A stretch of 8,813 nucleotides of DNA. It comes from Kingella denitrificans ATCC 33394. GTDB lineage: Bacteria; Pseudomonadota; Gammaproteobacteria; Burkholderiales; Neisseriaceae. A model generated the notes under the pieces. It had not been told where the DNA came from. It searched no databases and saw only the letters and a program-made list of their open reading frames with translations. Position numbers and translations under genes: made by a program. The stretch lies in NCBI RefSeq assembly GCF_000190695.1, contig NZ_GL870929.1, forward strand, positions 462,419-471,231. Reading direction: 5' to 3'. Below, piece by piece: positions 1 through 6,631 of this stretch. Each line of letters begins with the position of its first letter. The first letter of the stretch is position 1.

Positions 1-2
1 GG

Positions 3-155
3 CACGAAAAGCAGAGTTTTGACAGTCCGGAACACCGGCAAAAGGAGCTGTGTCGATTTGTGAACTTTTATAACACCGTGAAGCCGCACGGTAGCTTGGA
101 CGGCGATACGCCGTTTTAGGTCTTGCAGGCTTACTTTTCTCAACCTGTGGTGTAA
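3..155 (+). pseudogene. IS481/IS3-like transposase, C-terminal fragment with amber stop
   Basis: The frame reads through RFVNFYNTVKPHGSLDGDTPF, then a TAG stop (117-119), then VLQAYFSQPVV and TAA. The FYN...KPH.SL...TPF pattern is the usual C-terminal end of rve/DDE integrase-core transposases of the IS481/IS3 type; I favour IS481 but cannot prove it. The second copy near 7499-7561 has GAG where this one has TAG, so the amber stop is a lesion. The 5' part lies outside the window, so it is unknown whether the element was otherwise intact. The gene ends about 20 bases from the presumed IS end at 176. Confidence 0.75.
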
Positions 156-176
156 ACAACGCGGTTATTTTCTACA
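93..176 (+). repeat. IS right-end direct repeat, copy 1
   Basis: These 84 bases match 7499-7582 in the same orientation with four mismatches by my reading. The repeat holds the last codons of the transposase plus the terminal sequence ending in ACA at 174-176. On the other strand that end begins TGTAG, fitting the TGT...ACA ends usual for IS481-type elements. Confidence 0.8.
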
Positions 177-626
177 ACTTACGATTATCAATACATAGCT
201 TATCGCTTCATGGGATATCGCAGGGACAACTTGGGCGACCAAAAACAGTTTTTCAAATGGTCCGATTCGCTGGAGGACTTTCTCGCCGTCTGCGGCAATC
301 ATTTGAACGAGTTTATAGACGACTGCAAGAACGACCCCATTGATTTGCTGGAAGGCAGTGGATATAAGTATGTCAGCGACTTGGGCTTTCCCAATGCGCA
401 CGATTTCGCCTATCAATTCCCTGATGAATTCTGCCAACTGGTTTTAGATTCCCATTTAGTTACTGTCTTAAAGCCTTATTTTGACGAAGGTGAAGAAACC
501 ATGAAATTTATGATTAACAGTGTGGACAGCGTTGCGATTGAAAACGGCAATATTATCCTAACGGGAACCGGATTTATCCCCTATGTGATAAGTAATACTA
601 CTCAAACCAACCCGCCTGGCGAGTAG
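177..626 (+). pseudogene. 5'-truncated acidic hypothetical protein next to IS end
   Basis: The first ATG is at 210 and gives 138 residues (MGYRRDNLGDQKQFFKW...). The same frame is open upstream through residues TYDYQYIAYRF, which look coding, back to the IS end at 176. The frame is also that of the transposase and is closed only by its TAA at 153-155. No ribosome binding site precedes the ATG at 210. I therefore infer that IS insertion removed the original 5' end. The product is rich in Asp and Glu, lacks a signal peptide or membrane segment, and belongs to no family I recognise. Its place just upstream of an orphan toxin/immunity pair makes an orphan immunity protein possible, by context only. 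Confidence 0.5.
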
Positions 627-662
627 CTTGCGCCCTCACGCACTCTGACCGCCAATTCGACT

Positions 663-737
663 TTTCAGGCTGCTTGAAAGAACGGGCAGCGTGGGCAAGC
701 CCTGCTCATGCTTCTCCCTCTTTCAAGCAGCCTGAAA
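663..737 (+). terminator. Long DUS-related inverted repeat after the acidic ORF
   Basis: Arms 663-680 and 720-737 are perfect 18-base inverted repeats around a 39-base loop. Each arm carries AAGCAGCCTGAA, one base away from both the AAGCAGCCTGCA and AGGCAGCCTGAA uptake dialects. A TACTTTT run follows the right arm. It is probably a Neisseriaceae-style DUS-pair terminator, though the loop is long and the T tract weak. Confidence 0.5.
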
Positions 738-757
738 TACTTTTAACGCGCATTAAA

Positions 758-769
758 AAGCAGCCTGCA
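758..769 (+). other. DNA uptake sequence AAGCAGCCTGCA
   Basis: An exact 12-mer of the dialect I recall as AG-king3DUS. It sits just before the orphan toxin fragment and is the leftmost exact copy of the host-type dialect here. Confidence 0.7.
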
Positions 770-778
770 ACCAACTGA

Positions 779-1147
779 TCAGTCAAACTTTATTCCTATC
801 ACAACACATCAAAGGCTTGCCCGTCGAACAAGCCGAAAGCGACGGTTAAGCACGGAGGCGGAAACCAACCTGATAAAAATGGCGTAACGAAAGCGACCGT
901 TGAAATTCAGAGACTTGATGGAAGCTGGCACGTCAAAGCCAGACGTAATGGTGAATCCATGGAAGATCACACCATGTTCCCCAAAGATTGGGATAACGCC
1001 AGAATCAGGGCCGAAGTGACTTCGGCTTGGGAAAATAGGAAAATTAGGGGCGATAAATAGGAGGGGACAAGTAAATCCGGCGTAAGAATACAGGGTTATG
1101 TTCGTCCAAGAATAACGGCATATCCTATTTATGAAAAACCAAATTGA
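779..1147 (+). pseudogene. Orphan EndoU-like toxin C-terminal module, broken by amber stop
   Basis: The frame opens after TGA at 776-778 without a good start codon and reads NGVTKATVEIQRLDGSW, then DHTMFPKDWDNARIRAEV, up to TAG at 1058-1060. Past the stop the same frame continues EGTSKSGVRIQGYVRPRITA-YPIYE to TGA at 1145-1147. The NGV.(K)A.V.I..L.G.W stretch, the TMFP.DW segment with its following helix, and the SGV.I.GY...TAYPIY ending resemble bacterial EndoU RNase domains of polymorphic toxins. The natural residue at the stop is plausibly Trp (TGG to TAG). The N-terminal part with the catalytic His is absent or unrecognisable. Such start-less modules are typical silent cassettes downstream of CdiA or MafB genes, and the next gene is placed as its immunity partner. 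The EndoU call comes from memory of the family pattern. Confidence 0.55.
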
Positions 1148-1158
1148 AAAACCAAATT
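1133..1158 (+). repeat. 13-bp perfect tandem duplication
   Basis: GAAAAACCAAATT occurs twice in a row (1133-1145 and 1146-1158), spanning the toxin module's last codons and stop and the leader of the next gene. It looks like a recent slippage or duplication event. Confidence 0.9.
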
Positions 1159-1171
1159 GAATGGAGTAATG

Positions 1172-1594
1172 ATGATCAAGATAAAATGCTTTTATGATGT
1201 ATTCAAATCAAATGATTTATTTAGAGATTTTGTTTTTTTAGATGATAAAAACGAAATTATAGATAGGAGCGGGAATATATATGGATATATTTCTATTACT
1301 TTAACAAGCGATCTTTATTACAGGGAGATAATTGATGAGCATTTCGAAATTATCAAAAATATAGAAGCCAACCCCAATGCGATTTTTGATGATGGCGGCG
1401 GACAAGATTTTTGCTTGGAATTTCATCATGATAAAGTCATTTTTTGTCACAATGAATTTGATGAAGAGGAGGGTTTCCCTGTGCTCAGCTGCTCGTTGAA
1501 GATGTTTAAAACCGCCCTGATTGCGTGGAGTGCATTCTTGCAGTTGCCCAGAAGCATTCATACCGTTTTGGAAACCGTGATTGAAGAAGAATAG
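1172..1594 (+). CDS. Candidate immunity protein for EndoU-like toxin
   Basis: A 140-residue, acidic, soluble-looking protein beginning MIKIKCFYDVFKSNDLF. GGAG at 1163-1166 lies five bases before the ATG at 1172; the ATG at 1169 is also possible, while an earlier TTG at 1157 falls in the tandem duplication and is unlikely. There is no signal peptide or membrane segment. The gene is visibly more AT-rich than the operon downstream. It starts about 24 bases after the toxin frame closes and is followed by a strong terminator, the usual layout of a toxin-immunity cassette. I recognise no immunity family in the sequence, so the role rests on position, size and charge. Confidence 0.6.
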   Translation: MIKIKCFYDVFKSNDLFRDFVFLDDKNEIIDRSGNIYGYISITLTSDLYYREIIDEHFEIIKNIEANPNAIFDDGGGQDFCLEFHHDKVIFCHNEFDEEEGFPVLSCSLKMFKTALIAWSAFLQLPRSIHTVLETVIEEE

Positions 1595-1609
1595 GCTTCT
1601 GTCATCTCC

Positions 1610-1652
1610 AAAGCAGCCTGCACTTCGAAAAACGAAGTGCAGGCTGCTTTTT
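1610..1652 (+). terminator. Rho-independent terminator built from an inverted DUS pair
   Basis: Perfect 18-base arms at 1610-1627 and 1633-1650 enclose a five-A loop and end in a T run. The arms contain AAGCAGCCTGCA (1611-1622) and its reverse complement (1638-1649). It closes the immunity-like gene and is the last host-dialect DUS before the operon. Confidence 0.85.
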
Positions 1653-1890
1653 AAATACAGTCACTGTTTTTATCCTTGCCCACAGTGGTCTATACATCTA
1701 CTATTTACCTGCTCTGGTGCGATTGTGCTATGCAACGGATGTTTCCATAAACCGATTTGTGTATAGGAAGGAGCTTGGAGGTAAAGGTATTTGCGATATT
1801 CCTTATGCTTTTATCAAAGCTCTGTTTAGAGTTGCTACAAAGCATTTTGATGTTGATTGGCATATCGCTTTGCAGCCGTTTTGTCATTGA
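1651..1890 (+). pseudogene. Possible coding remnant in the spacer
   Basis: This frame is open for about 79 codons to TGA at 1888-1890. Its end looks protein-like: NRFVYRKELGGKGICDIPYA, then FIKALFRVATKHFDVDWHIA. There is no ATG with a ribosome binding site, and the frame runs out of the preceding terminator. I recognise no family. Chance is possible; the composition of the last 45 codons is the only argument for a gene remnant. Confidence 0.25.
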
Positions 1891-1904
1891 ACGATGACAA
1901 AACG
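1877..1904. promoter_or_regulatory. 11-bp inverted repeat upstream of the kinase operon
   Basis: CGTTTTGTCAT and ATGACAAAACG form perfect arms around a six-base spacer, about 75 bases upstream of the proposed -35 box. A further half-site-like GTGACAAAA follows at about 1916. No T tract follows, so it is not a plus-strand terminator. It could be an operator or a fortuitous hairpin. Confidence 0.35.
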
Positions 1905-1978
1905 ATAGCGAAATAGTGACAAAATTTGCGCGAGATTATACAATCAAACCCCTACAAACGATATGCCAAAAGTGGAAA

Positions 1979-2008
1979 TTGCCTTGTTTCAATATTTATT
2001 TATATAAT
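1979..2008 (+). promoter_or_regulatory. Putative sigma70 promoter of the kinase operon
   Basis: TTGCCT (1979-1984) and a perfect TATAAT (2003-2008) are 18 bases apart in an AT-rich stretch. The predicted start lies about 40 bases before the kinase ATG. No other plausible promoter was seen before the four-gene operon. Confidence 0.5.
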
Positions 2009-2055
2009 GCTGGCTAATGTGAATTATTTGCAGGTTTTGGTAAAGGATAATGTTT

Positions 2056-3633
2056 ATGACGCAGCAAAACGTCCAACGGGCAGATGCGCTGGTTGCAGGC
2101 AGCCAGCTTCATACCTACATCGTTCTCAAAGTGCTCGGCTCTGGCGCATTCGGCATCACCTATTTGGCCGAACATATCCATTTCGGCTCGCAGCATGTTA
2201 TCAAAGAATACCTGCCCGACAGCGGTGTGCGTGTTCAAGGGCTGACCGTTCAAGCCAAAAGCAGTAGCGACCAGGAAATTTTCAACTGGGGCTTAAACGG
2301 CTTTTTCAACGAGGCCAAGCTGCTCTACGGTTTAAACCACCCCAACGTAGTCAAGGTAACCGACCTGTTCGAGGCCAACGGCACTGCTTATTTTGTAATG
2401 CCCTATCTGCGCGGTATTACCCTTCATCAATGGATTAAAGAACATCCCAATCCGAGTGAAAACGAGCTGTCCGGTATTTTTATTCCTTTGCTCGAAGGCC
2501 TGAAATATATTCACGAGCGCCAACTGCTGCACCGCGACATCAAGCCGGAAAATATTTTCATCACCGAAAACCAAACCCCGGTATTAATCGATTTCGGTGC
2601 CGCCCGACAGGCCGTTGGCCAAAAAAGCCGGCCGCTCACCCAAATCCTCACCCCCCCATTCGCCCCCATCGAACAATACCACTCGCGTGATGTTTTCATG
2701 CCCGCCCTGGATTTATACAGTCTCGGTGCCTGTATCTACCAATCTATTACCCACCAGCTGATTGAAGAAGCCCCCGCCCGCATCGCTGGCGAAGATACTC
2801 AGCCCAAGCTGGCCGGCAGCCGCTATGAAGGCAGCTACAGCCATCACTTCCTTGCCGCTGTCGACTATGCTCTCAATGTGCGTGCCGAAAACCGTTTCCA
2901 AAATGCTATGGATATGCAGCAGGCACTGCTTGGGCTGGCAGAAATTCCATCTCAGGCGGCCTCTCTCCCTGAAGCTGGCAATACCACCCAAGCCTCTTAC
3001 CAGGCACAAACAGCTGTGCACGGGAAAGTCCTACTCAAACAACACAAGACTGCTCTAGCGGCATCCGGCCGCAAGCCGAAATGGCTGTTGTGGGGCGGTA
3101 TCGGCGCAGCCGTATTGGCAGCATTGATTGTCTCCGCCTTCCTCCTGATGCACAACAGTGATGAAAATAACGAACCTGTCACCCCGCCCGCCGCTTCGGC
3201 TGCCACCAATGCGCCGGTAGTACTGCCTCCGGCCGGACAAACCCAACCTGAACAGCCCGCCGAGAACGGTGGCAATAATAGCGGTGATAATAACGGCACC
3301 GGTATTTCGGCAGCGTATATTGATGAGATGAACAAACAGCTGCCGCAGATGATCGCTGACGGTGTACGTTGGGACAAAACCGTCTATGCCGAAAGCAGCA
3401 ACGCACTGATTATGCAGATTACCATGATGAAGCTGCGCCTCGGCGACCTCAACAGCAGCCAGCTCAATGAATTGCAAAGTGCTATCGGCCCAGCTATGGC
3501 CAAAACCGCCTGTGCCGACCCCAATGTCAGCCCATGGCTTACCCAGCATAACGGCACCCTTATCATTGCCTTCTACGACAAAAACGGCAAACACCTTGTT
3601 GATGGTTCGGTATCCGGCCGCGACTGTCAGTAA
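2056..3633 (+). CDS. Membrane-anchored Hanks-type Ser/Thr protein kinase
   Basis: 525 residues. The start at 2056 is preferred over ATG 2050 because AAAGGA (2042-2047) lies eight bases upstream. The kinase core is complete: glycine loop GSGAFG (28-33), VIK lysine (K50), helix-C Glu (about E86), HRDIKPEN (159-166), DFG (179-181) and APIEQY in the place of APE. It should phosphorylate Ser/Thr in the cytoplasm. A Lys/Arg-flanked helix at W343-M365 crosses the membrane. An Asn/Gly/Pro-rich linker leads to a periplasmic domain of about 105 residues with two Cys (C486, C524) that could form a disulfide; I recognise no named sensor fold and see no PASTA repeats. It is the first gene of the operon, 84 bases before the phosphatase, the natural opposing enzyme. 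FHA-domain products downstream are the expected phosphothreonine readers. Confidence 0.93.
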   Translation: MTQQNVQRADALVAGSQLHTYIVLKVLGSGAFGITYLAEHIHFGSQHVIKEYLPDSGVRVQGLTVQAKSSSDQEIFNWGLNGFFNEAKLLYGLNHPNVVKVTDLFEANGTAYFVMPYLRGITLHQWIKEHPNPSENELSGIFIPLLEGLKYIHERQLLHRDIKPENIFITENQTPVLIDFGAARQAVGQKSRPLTQILTPPFAPIEQYHSRDVFMPALDLYSLGACIYQSITHQLIEEAPARIAGEDTQPKLAGSRYEGSYSHHFLAAVDYALNVRAENRFQNAMDMQQALLGLAEIPSQAASLPEAGNTTQASYQAQTAVHGKVLLKQHKTALAASGRKPKWLLWGGIGAAVLAALIVSAFLLMHNSDENNEPVTPPAASAATNAPVVLPPAGQTQPEQPAENGGNNSGDNNGTGISAAYIDEMNKQLPQMIADGVRWDKTVYAESSNALIMQITMMKLRLGDLNSSQLNELQSAIGPAMAKTACADPNVSPWLTQHNGTLIIAFYDKNGKHLVDGSVSGRDCQ

Positions 3634-3659
3634 GCCGGACTCCCCTCTGCCACGCAGTT

Positions 3660-3671
3660 TTCAGGTAGCCT
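3660..3671 (-). other. DNA uptake sequence AGGCTACCTGAA (insert dialect)
   Basis: An exact reverse-strand 12-mer of the dialect I recall as AG-eikDUS, in the gap between kinase and phosphatase. It is the leftmost exact word of this dialect in the window. Confidence 0.75.
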
Positions 3672-3717
3672 GCCGCACCACTGCAGCATTAGGCAGCCAT
3701 TAAAAGGAGCAGCACTT

Positions 3718-4899
3718 ATGCAGATTAATTTCTACCAAGGCCAGCACATCGGCCAACGCGAAGAGCAGCAAGATGCACTGGGCAACCTGGTGCTTTCGCC
3801 CCAGCACAAACTCTATGTGCTGGCCGACGGCATGGGTGGGCAACACGGCGGGCAGATTGCCGGCAAAACCGTGGTGGCTGCCTTTTTGGGCCATTTTCAG
3901 CAACATGGCCTGCACGAAGCCGAGCAGGATTTGCGCCAAGCCCTGCAGCAGGCCAACCAAGCCTTGGCCGATACCCTGCGCCGACAGCCGGAACTCGAAG
4001 GCATGGGTACCACCGTTATCGCCGTGGTTGTAGACGAAACCGACAACCGCTACAGCTACATCAGCGTCGGCGACAGTCCGCTCTATTCCTACAACCAAGG
4101 CAGCCTGCGCCGCATCAATGCCAACCACGCTTTTGCCGAAGACCTCAAGCGCATGGTTGCCGCCGGAGAAATCAGCAGCGAAGCCGCCGAACGCCATCCC
4201 GCCCGTCATGCCGTAACCAGCGCCGTGATGGGCAAAGACATCGCCCATATCGATTGCGCTTCCGGCACACTCGCCCCTGACGAATTGCTGCTTTTGGCCA
4301 GCGATGGCGTGCAAACCTTAAGCGATGAAGAAATCGGGCAAACCCTTGCCGCAGCTTCCGGAAGCCTTGAAGACAAAGTAAACGCCCTTCTGGCCGTGGT
4401 ACAGGCCAAACAACATCCACATCAAGACAACACCTCGCTGATTTTGGTGCAAGCATCTGCCGAACAAGCTGCATCTGCCACCCAGGTACGCAGCCTGCCT
4501 ACGCAATCCCTGCCCGCCAACGAATCCGTACCTACTACCCGAATTTCAGGTAGCCCTCCATCTGCACCGCCTGCCCCAGGATTCCCCATCAAAGGGCTCA
4601 TTATTGGCTTTATCCTAGGTGCACTCTTGGTCGGCACCTGGTGGTTTACATCCGATCGTACAGCCCTACCCATGCCGCCAAACGAGGATATTCCCGCCGC
4701 ATCCGCGCCAATGATGGCCTCATCACCCGCAGCCTCCCTACCAGCTTCATCCGAACCGCACAAACCGGCTTTCCCTTCCTCTGTATCCGAGCCGCCTGCG
4801 GCGGCATCCCACCCCAAAAGCCCGCCTGCCGCATCCGTACCGCTGCTGCCTATACCGCCACTGACACCGCGCGACTCCTCTGCACCGCAAACCCGCTAA
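3718..4899 (+). CDS. PP2C-family protein phosphatase with membrane anchor
   Basis: 393 residues; AAAAGGAG ends eight bases before the ATG. Residues 1 to about 245 are a PP2C domain that would dephosphorylate Ser/Thr using a two-metal centre. Visible motifs are REEQQDA (D19), LADGMGG (D37, G38), MGTTVIAV, SVGDS, LLASDGV (D196) and QDNTS (D237, N238), so the metal-binding residues are present. A linker leads to one membrane helix at about G293-F310, and then to about 80 residues rich in Pro, Ser and Ala that would lie in the periplasm, perhaps in the cell wall. Kinase-phosphatase pairs of this kind are normal, for example PppA/PpkA of type VI secretion, but no secretion genes are seen here. The gene sits 31 bases before the protease gene, in the same transcript. 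Confidence 0.93.
   Translation: MQINFYQGQHIGQREEQQDALGNLVLSPQHKLYVLADGMGGQHGGQIAGKTVVAAFLGHFQQHGLHEAEQDLRQALQQANQALADTLRRQPELEGMGTTVIAVVVDETDNRYSYISVGDSPLYSYNQGSLRRINANHAFAEDLKRMVAAGEISSEAAERHPARHAVTSAVMGKDIAHIDCASGTLAPDELLLLASDGVQTLSDEEIGQTLAAASGSLEDKVNALLAVVQAKQHPHQDNTSLILVQASAEQAASATQVRSLPTQSLPANESVPTTRISGSPPSAPPAPGFPIKGLIIGFILGALLVGTWWFTSDRTALPMPPNEDIPAASAPMMASSPAASLPASSEPHKPAFPSSVSEPPAAASHPKSPPAASVPLLPIPPLTPRDSSAPQTR
4545..4555 (-). other. Insert-dialect DUS inside the phosphatase linker
   Basis: TTCAGGTAGCC matches 11 bases of the reverse-strand AGGCTACCTGAA word. It encodes part of Ile-Ser-Gly-Ser (S277-G278-S279) in the flexible linker before the membrane helix. Confidence 0.6.
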
Positions 4900-4930
4900 C
4901 ACCATCCGCACAATCAAAAAAGGAACCCCC

Positions 4931-6619
4931 ATGAAACACTTTTGGCGAAAACTTCTGCTGCTGGCCCTCTTGATGCTGCCTTGGCAAGCCGGTGCCAACC
5001 AACCTGATGTTTTAGACGCAGCGAAATCAGTATATCGCCTGTGGATAGGCGTACCGCTGTCGGCGCAAACCGCCTCGCAACTGGTCAGCCCACAGATGCT
5101 CTCGGAAATCAACGATAAGGGCTATGTGCGTATTGCCACGCAAAATAGGCAGATCCTCACCTTCTTCAAACAAAACGGCCAAATCTACCTCTTTGCCGGT
5201 CACGGTTCAGGCTATTTAGTGTCGGCAGAAGGTCATATCGTAACCAATGACCACGTTGCCAACGCAGATGTGGGCGAAATGGCACAACTGGGCAAGCCGG
5301 AAGTGTTCGTGGTACGTACCCTTGCCCCCCGTCTGGAGCTGATTTCCACCCAGCCGATTTTCAGCGATAGCGCCAAAGACCTCAGCCTGCTGCAAGTGCA
5401 TGGCCTTACCGGCAAGCCGCTGCCGCTGGCTGCCGAAAAATTCCTCCAACCCACCCTGCCGGTGTTTTCTATCGGGTTCCCCGGCGCTTCCGATGATATT
5501 ACTTCCGGCCTCGGTTTCGGCGATCCCGATGCCTACATCCAGCCGGTAATTGCCGAAGGTACACTCAAACGTGAATTCAAAAACTACGACAACCGCAGCT
5601 ACTGGGAACACCATGCCCCTATTAGCGGCGGCAACAGCGGCGGCCCGCTGGTAAACCGCTGCGGCCAGGTGGTCGGCACCAACGAAGGTGCGCACAAGGA
5701 GCAGGTCAACACCGTTATTGCCGTCTCCAACTCGGAACTTGTACCGATTCTGCAAAACCACAACGTCAAATTTACTCAAATCAAAAACGAATGTGTAGAC
5801 AGTGCCACCGCCAGCACCAACCGCCAACTCACCCTGCTTTACAGCGGCATGGGCTTGCTGATATTACTGGCCGCAGGTGGTGGTGTGTATTTGCTGCGTT
5901 TGAAAAAACAAGTGAAAGACGGCTCCAATCCGCCAATCAACTCCCAGCTGATCCGCCGTATTGTCGGCGCTCAGCAGGCACAGGCGGCTCAAGCCGGTGC
6001 TTCAGGTAGCGTTACCCTCACCGCACTCTGCGGCGGCGGCAATATCGTCTTACAAGCAGGCAAACCCGTGATTATCGGCCGCAGCGCGCCCGCCTCCGTC
6101 ATCATCAACCAAGCGCAGGTATCCGCCCGCCACGCACAACTGCTGTTCGACGGCCGCCAAGTACAGGTGGAAGACTTGGGCAGCACCAACGGCACCTATG
6201 TCAACGGTAGTAAAGTCACCCGTGCCGTTTTGAATGCCGGCGACGTATTGCAACTGACTGCCGATGAAAACATTGCCCGTTTCAGCATGGGCTCGCCGCA
6301 AACCGCCCAAGCGCGTATCGCCGCCACCCTGCAACCGCTCGGCGCAGGCCTGCCCGCCATCGCACTTTACCCCGGACAAACCGTCCGTATCGGTCGCAAC
6401 AGCGGCAACGACGTAGTGATCAACCGCCAACAAGTTTCCGGCAGCCACTGCCGTATCAGCGTGGACGCGACCGGTAACGTTGTGCTGGAAGACCTGCAAT
6501 CCACCAACGGCTCCTTTGTAGACAGCCTGGAGCAGCGCATCAGCCGCACCACCCTGCGCCCCGGCCAAACCATCTATCTGGCCAACCGCGATATTGCCTA
6601 CCAACTCACCCAATCATAA
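4931..6619 (+). CDS. Secreted trypsin-like serine protease fused to two FHA domains
   Basis: 562 residues; AGGA lies six bases before the ATG. A signal peptide (MKHFWRKLLLLALLML, likely cleaved after AGA near residue 22) exports the N-terminus. Residues of about 60-290 form a trypsin/HtrA-like protease with H108 (TNDHVAN), D150 (AKDLSLL) and S236 (GGNSGGPLV), so the triad looks intact. C244 and C288 may pair in the periplasm. One helix at about L300-L324, followed by RLKKQ, returns the chain to the cytoplasm. Two FHA domains follow: the first with IIGR (about 381-384), SARH and STNG (418-421), the second with RIGRN (486-490), SGSH and STNG (524-527). FHA domains bind phosphothreonine, so the protein could link kinase activity inside to proteolysis outside. 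No PDZ domain is seen, unlike HtrA. Substrate unknown. It is 12 bases before the next gene. Confidence 0.92.
   Translation: MKHFWRKLLLLALLMLPWQAGANQPDVLDAAKSVYRLWIGVPLSAQTASQLVSPQMLSEINDKGYVRIATQNRQILTFFKQNGQIYLFAGHGSGYLVSAEGHIVTNDHVANADVGEMAQLGKPEVFVVRTLAPRLELISTQPIFSDSAKDLSLLQVHGLTGKPLPLAAEKFLQPTLPVFSIGFPGASDDITSGLGFGDPDAYIQPVIAEGTLKREFKNYDNRSYWEHHAPISGGNSGGPLVNRCGQVVGTNEGAHKEQVNTVIAVSNSELVPILQNHNVKFTQIKNECVDSATASTNRQLTLLYSGMGLLILLAAGGGVYLLRLKKQVKDGSNPPINSQLIRRIVGAQQAQAAQAGASGSVTLTALCGGGNIVLQAGKPVIIGRSAPASVIINQAQVSARHAQLLFDGRQVQVEDLGSTNGTYVNGSKVTRAVLNAGDVLQLTADENIARFSMGSPQTAQARIAATLQPLGAGLPAIALYPGQTVRIGRNSGNDVVINRQQVSGSHCRISVDATGNVVLEDLQSTNGSFVDSLEQRISRTTLRPGQTIYLANRDIAYQLTQS
6001..6011 (-). 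other. Insert-dialect DUS inside the protease-FHA linker
   Basis: TTCAGGTAGCG matches the reverse-strand AGGCTACCTGAA word except at one base. It encodes Ser-Gly-Ser (S358-S360) in the linker just before the first FHA domain. Confidence 0.55.
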
Positions 6620-6631
6620 AAGGAACACGCC

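Noticed and set aside
1705..1887. A 60-codon minus-strand frame in the spacer
   Set aside because: The plus-strand frame over the same bases looks more protein-like; neither has a good start.
1926..2267. Plus-strand open frame overlapping the kinase start
   Set aside because: It is out of frame with the kinase and turns Arg/Cys-rich where the kinase codons begin; only its first part lies in the spacer.
2950..2962. TCAGGCGGCCT in the kinase gene as a third DUS dialect
   Set aside because: It differs from the known dialects at several positions and is a single occurrence in GC-rich coding sequence.
3700..4314. A 204-codon minus-strand open frame opposite the phosphatase
   Set aside because: It lies entirely over the PP2C motifs; its Gly/Ala/Val-rich product matches the mirror image of GC-rich codons and no family.
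2056..4899. Type VI secretion regulatory locus (PpkA/PppA/Fha)
   Set aside because: Only the kinase and phosphatase types match; there are no Tss structural genes, and the FHA proteins here are a protease fusion and a zinc-ribbon protein.
5216..6613. Long minus-strand open frames opposite the protease-FHA gene
   Set aside because: They are antisense shadows of conserved protease and FHA codons, without ribosome sites or recognisable domains.
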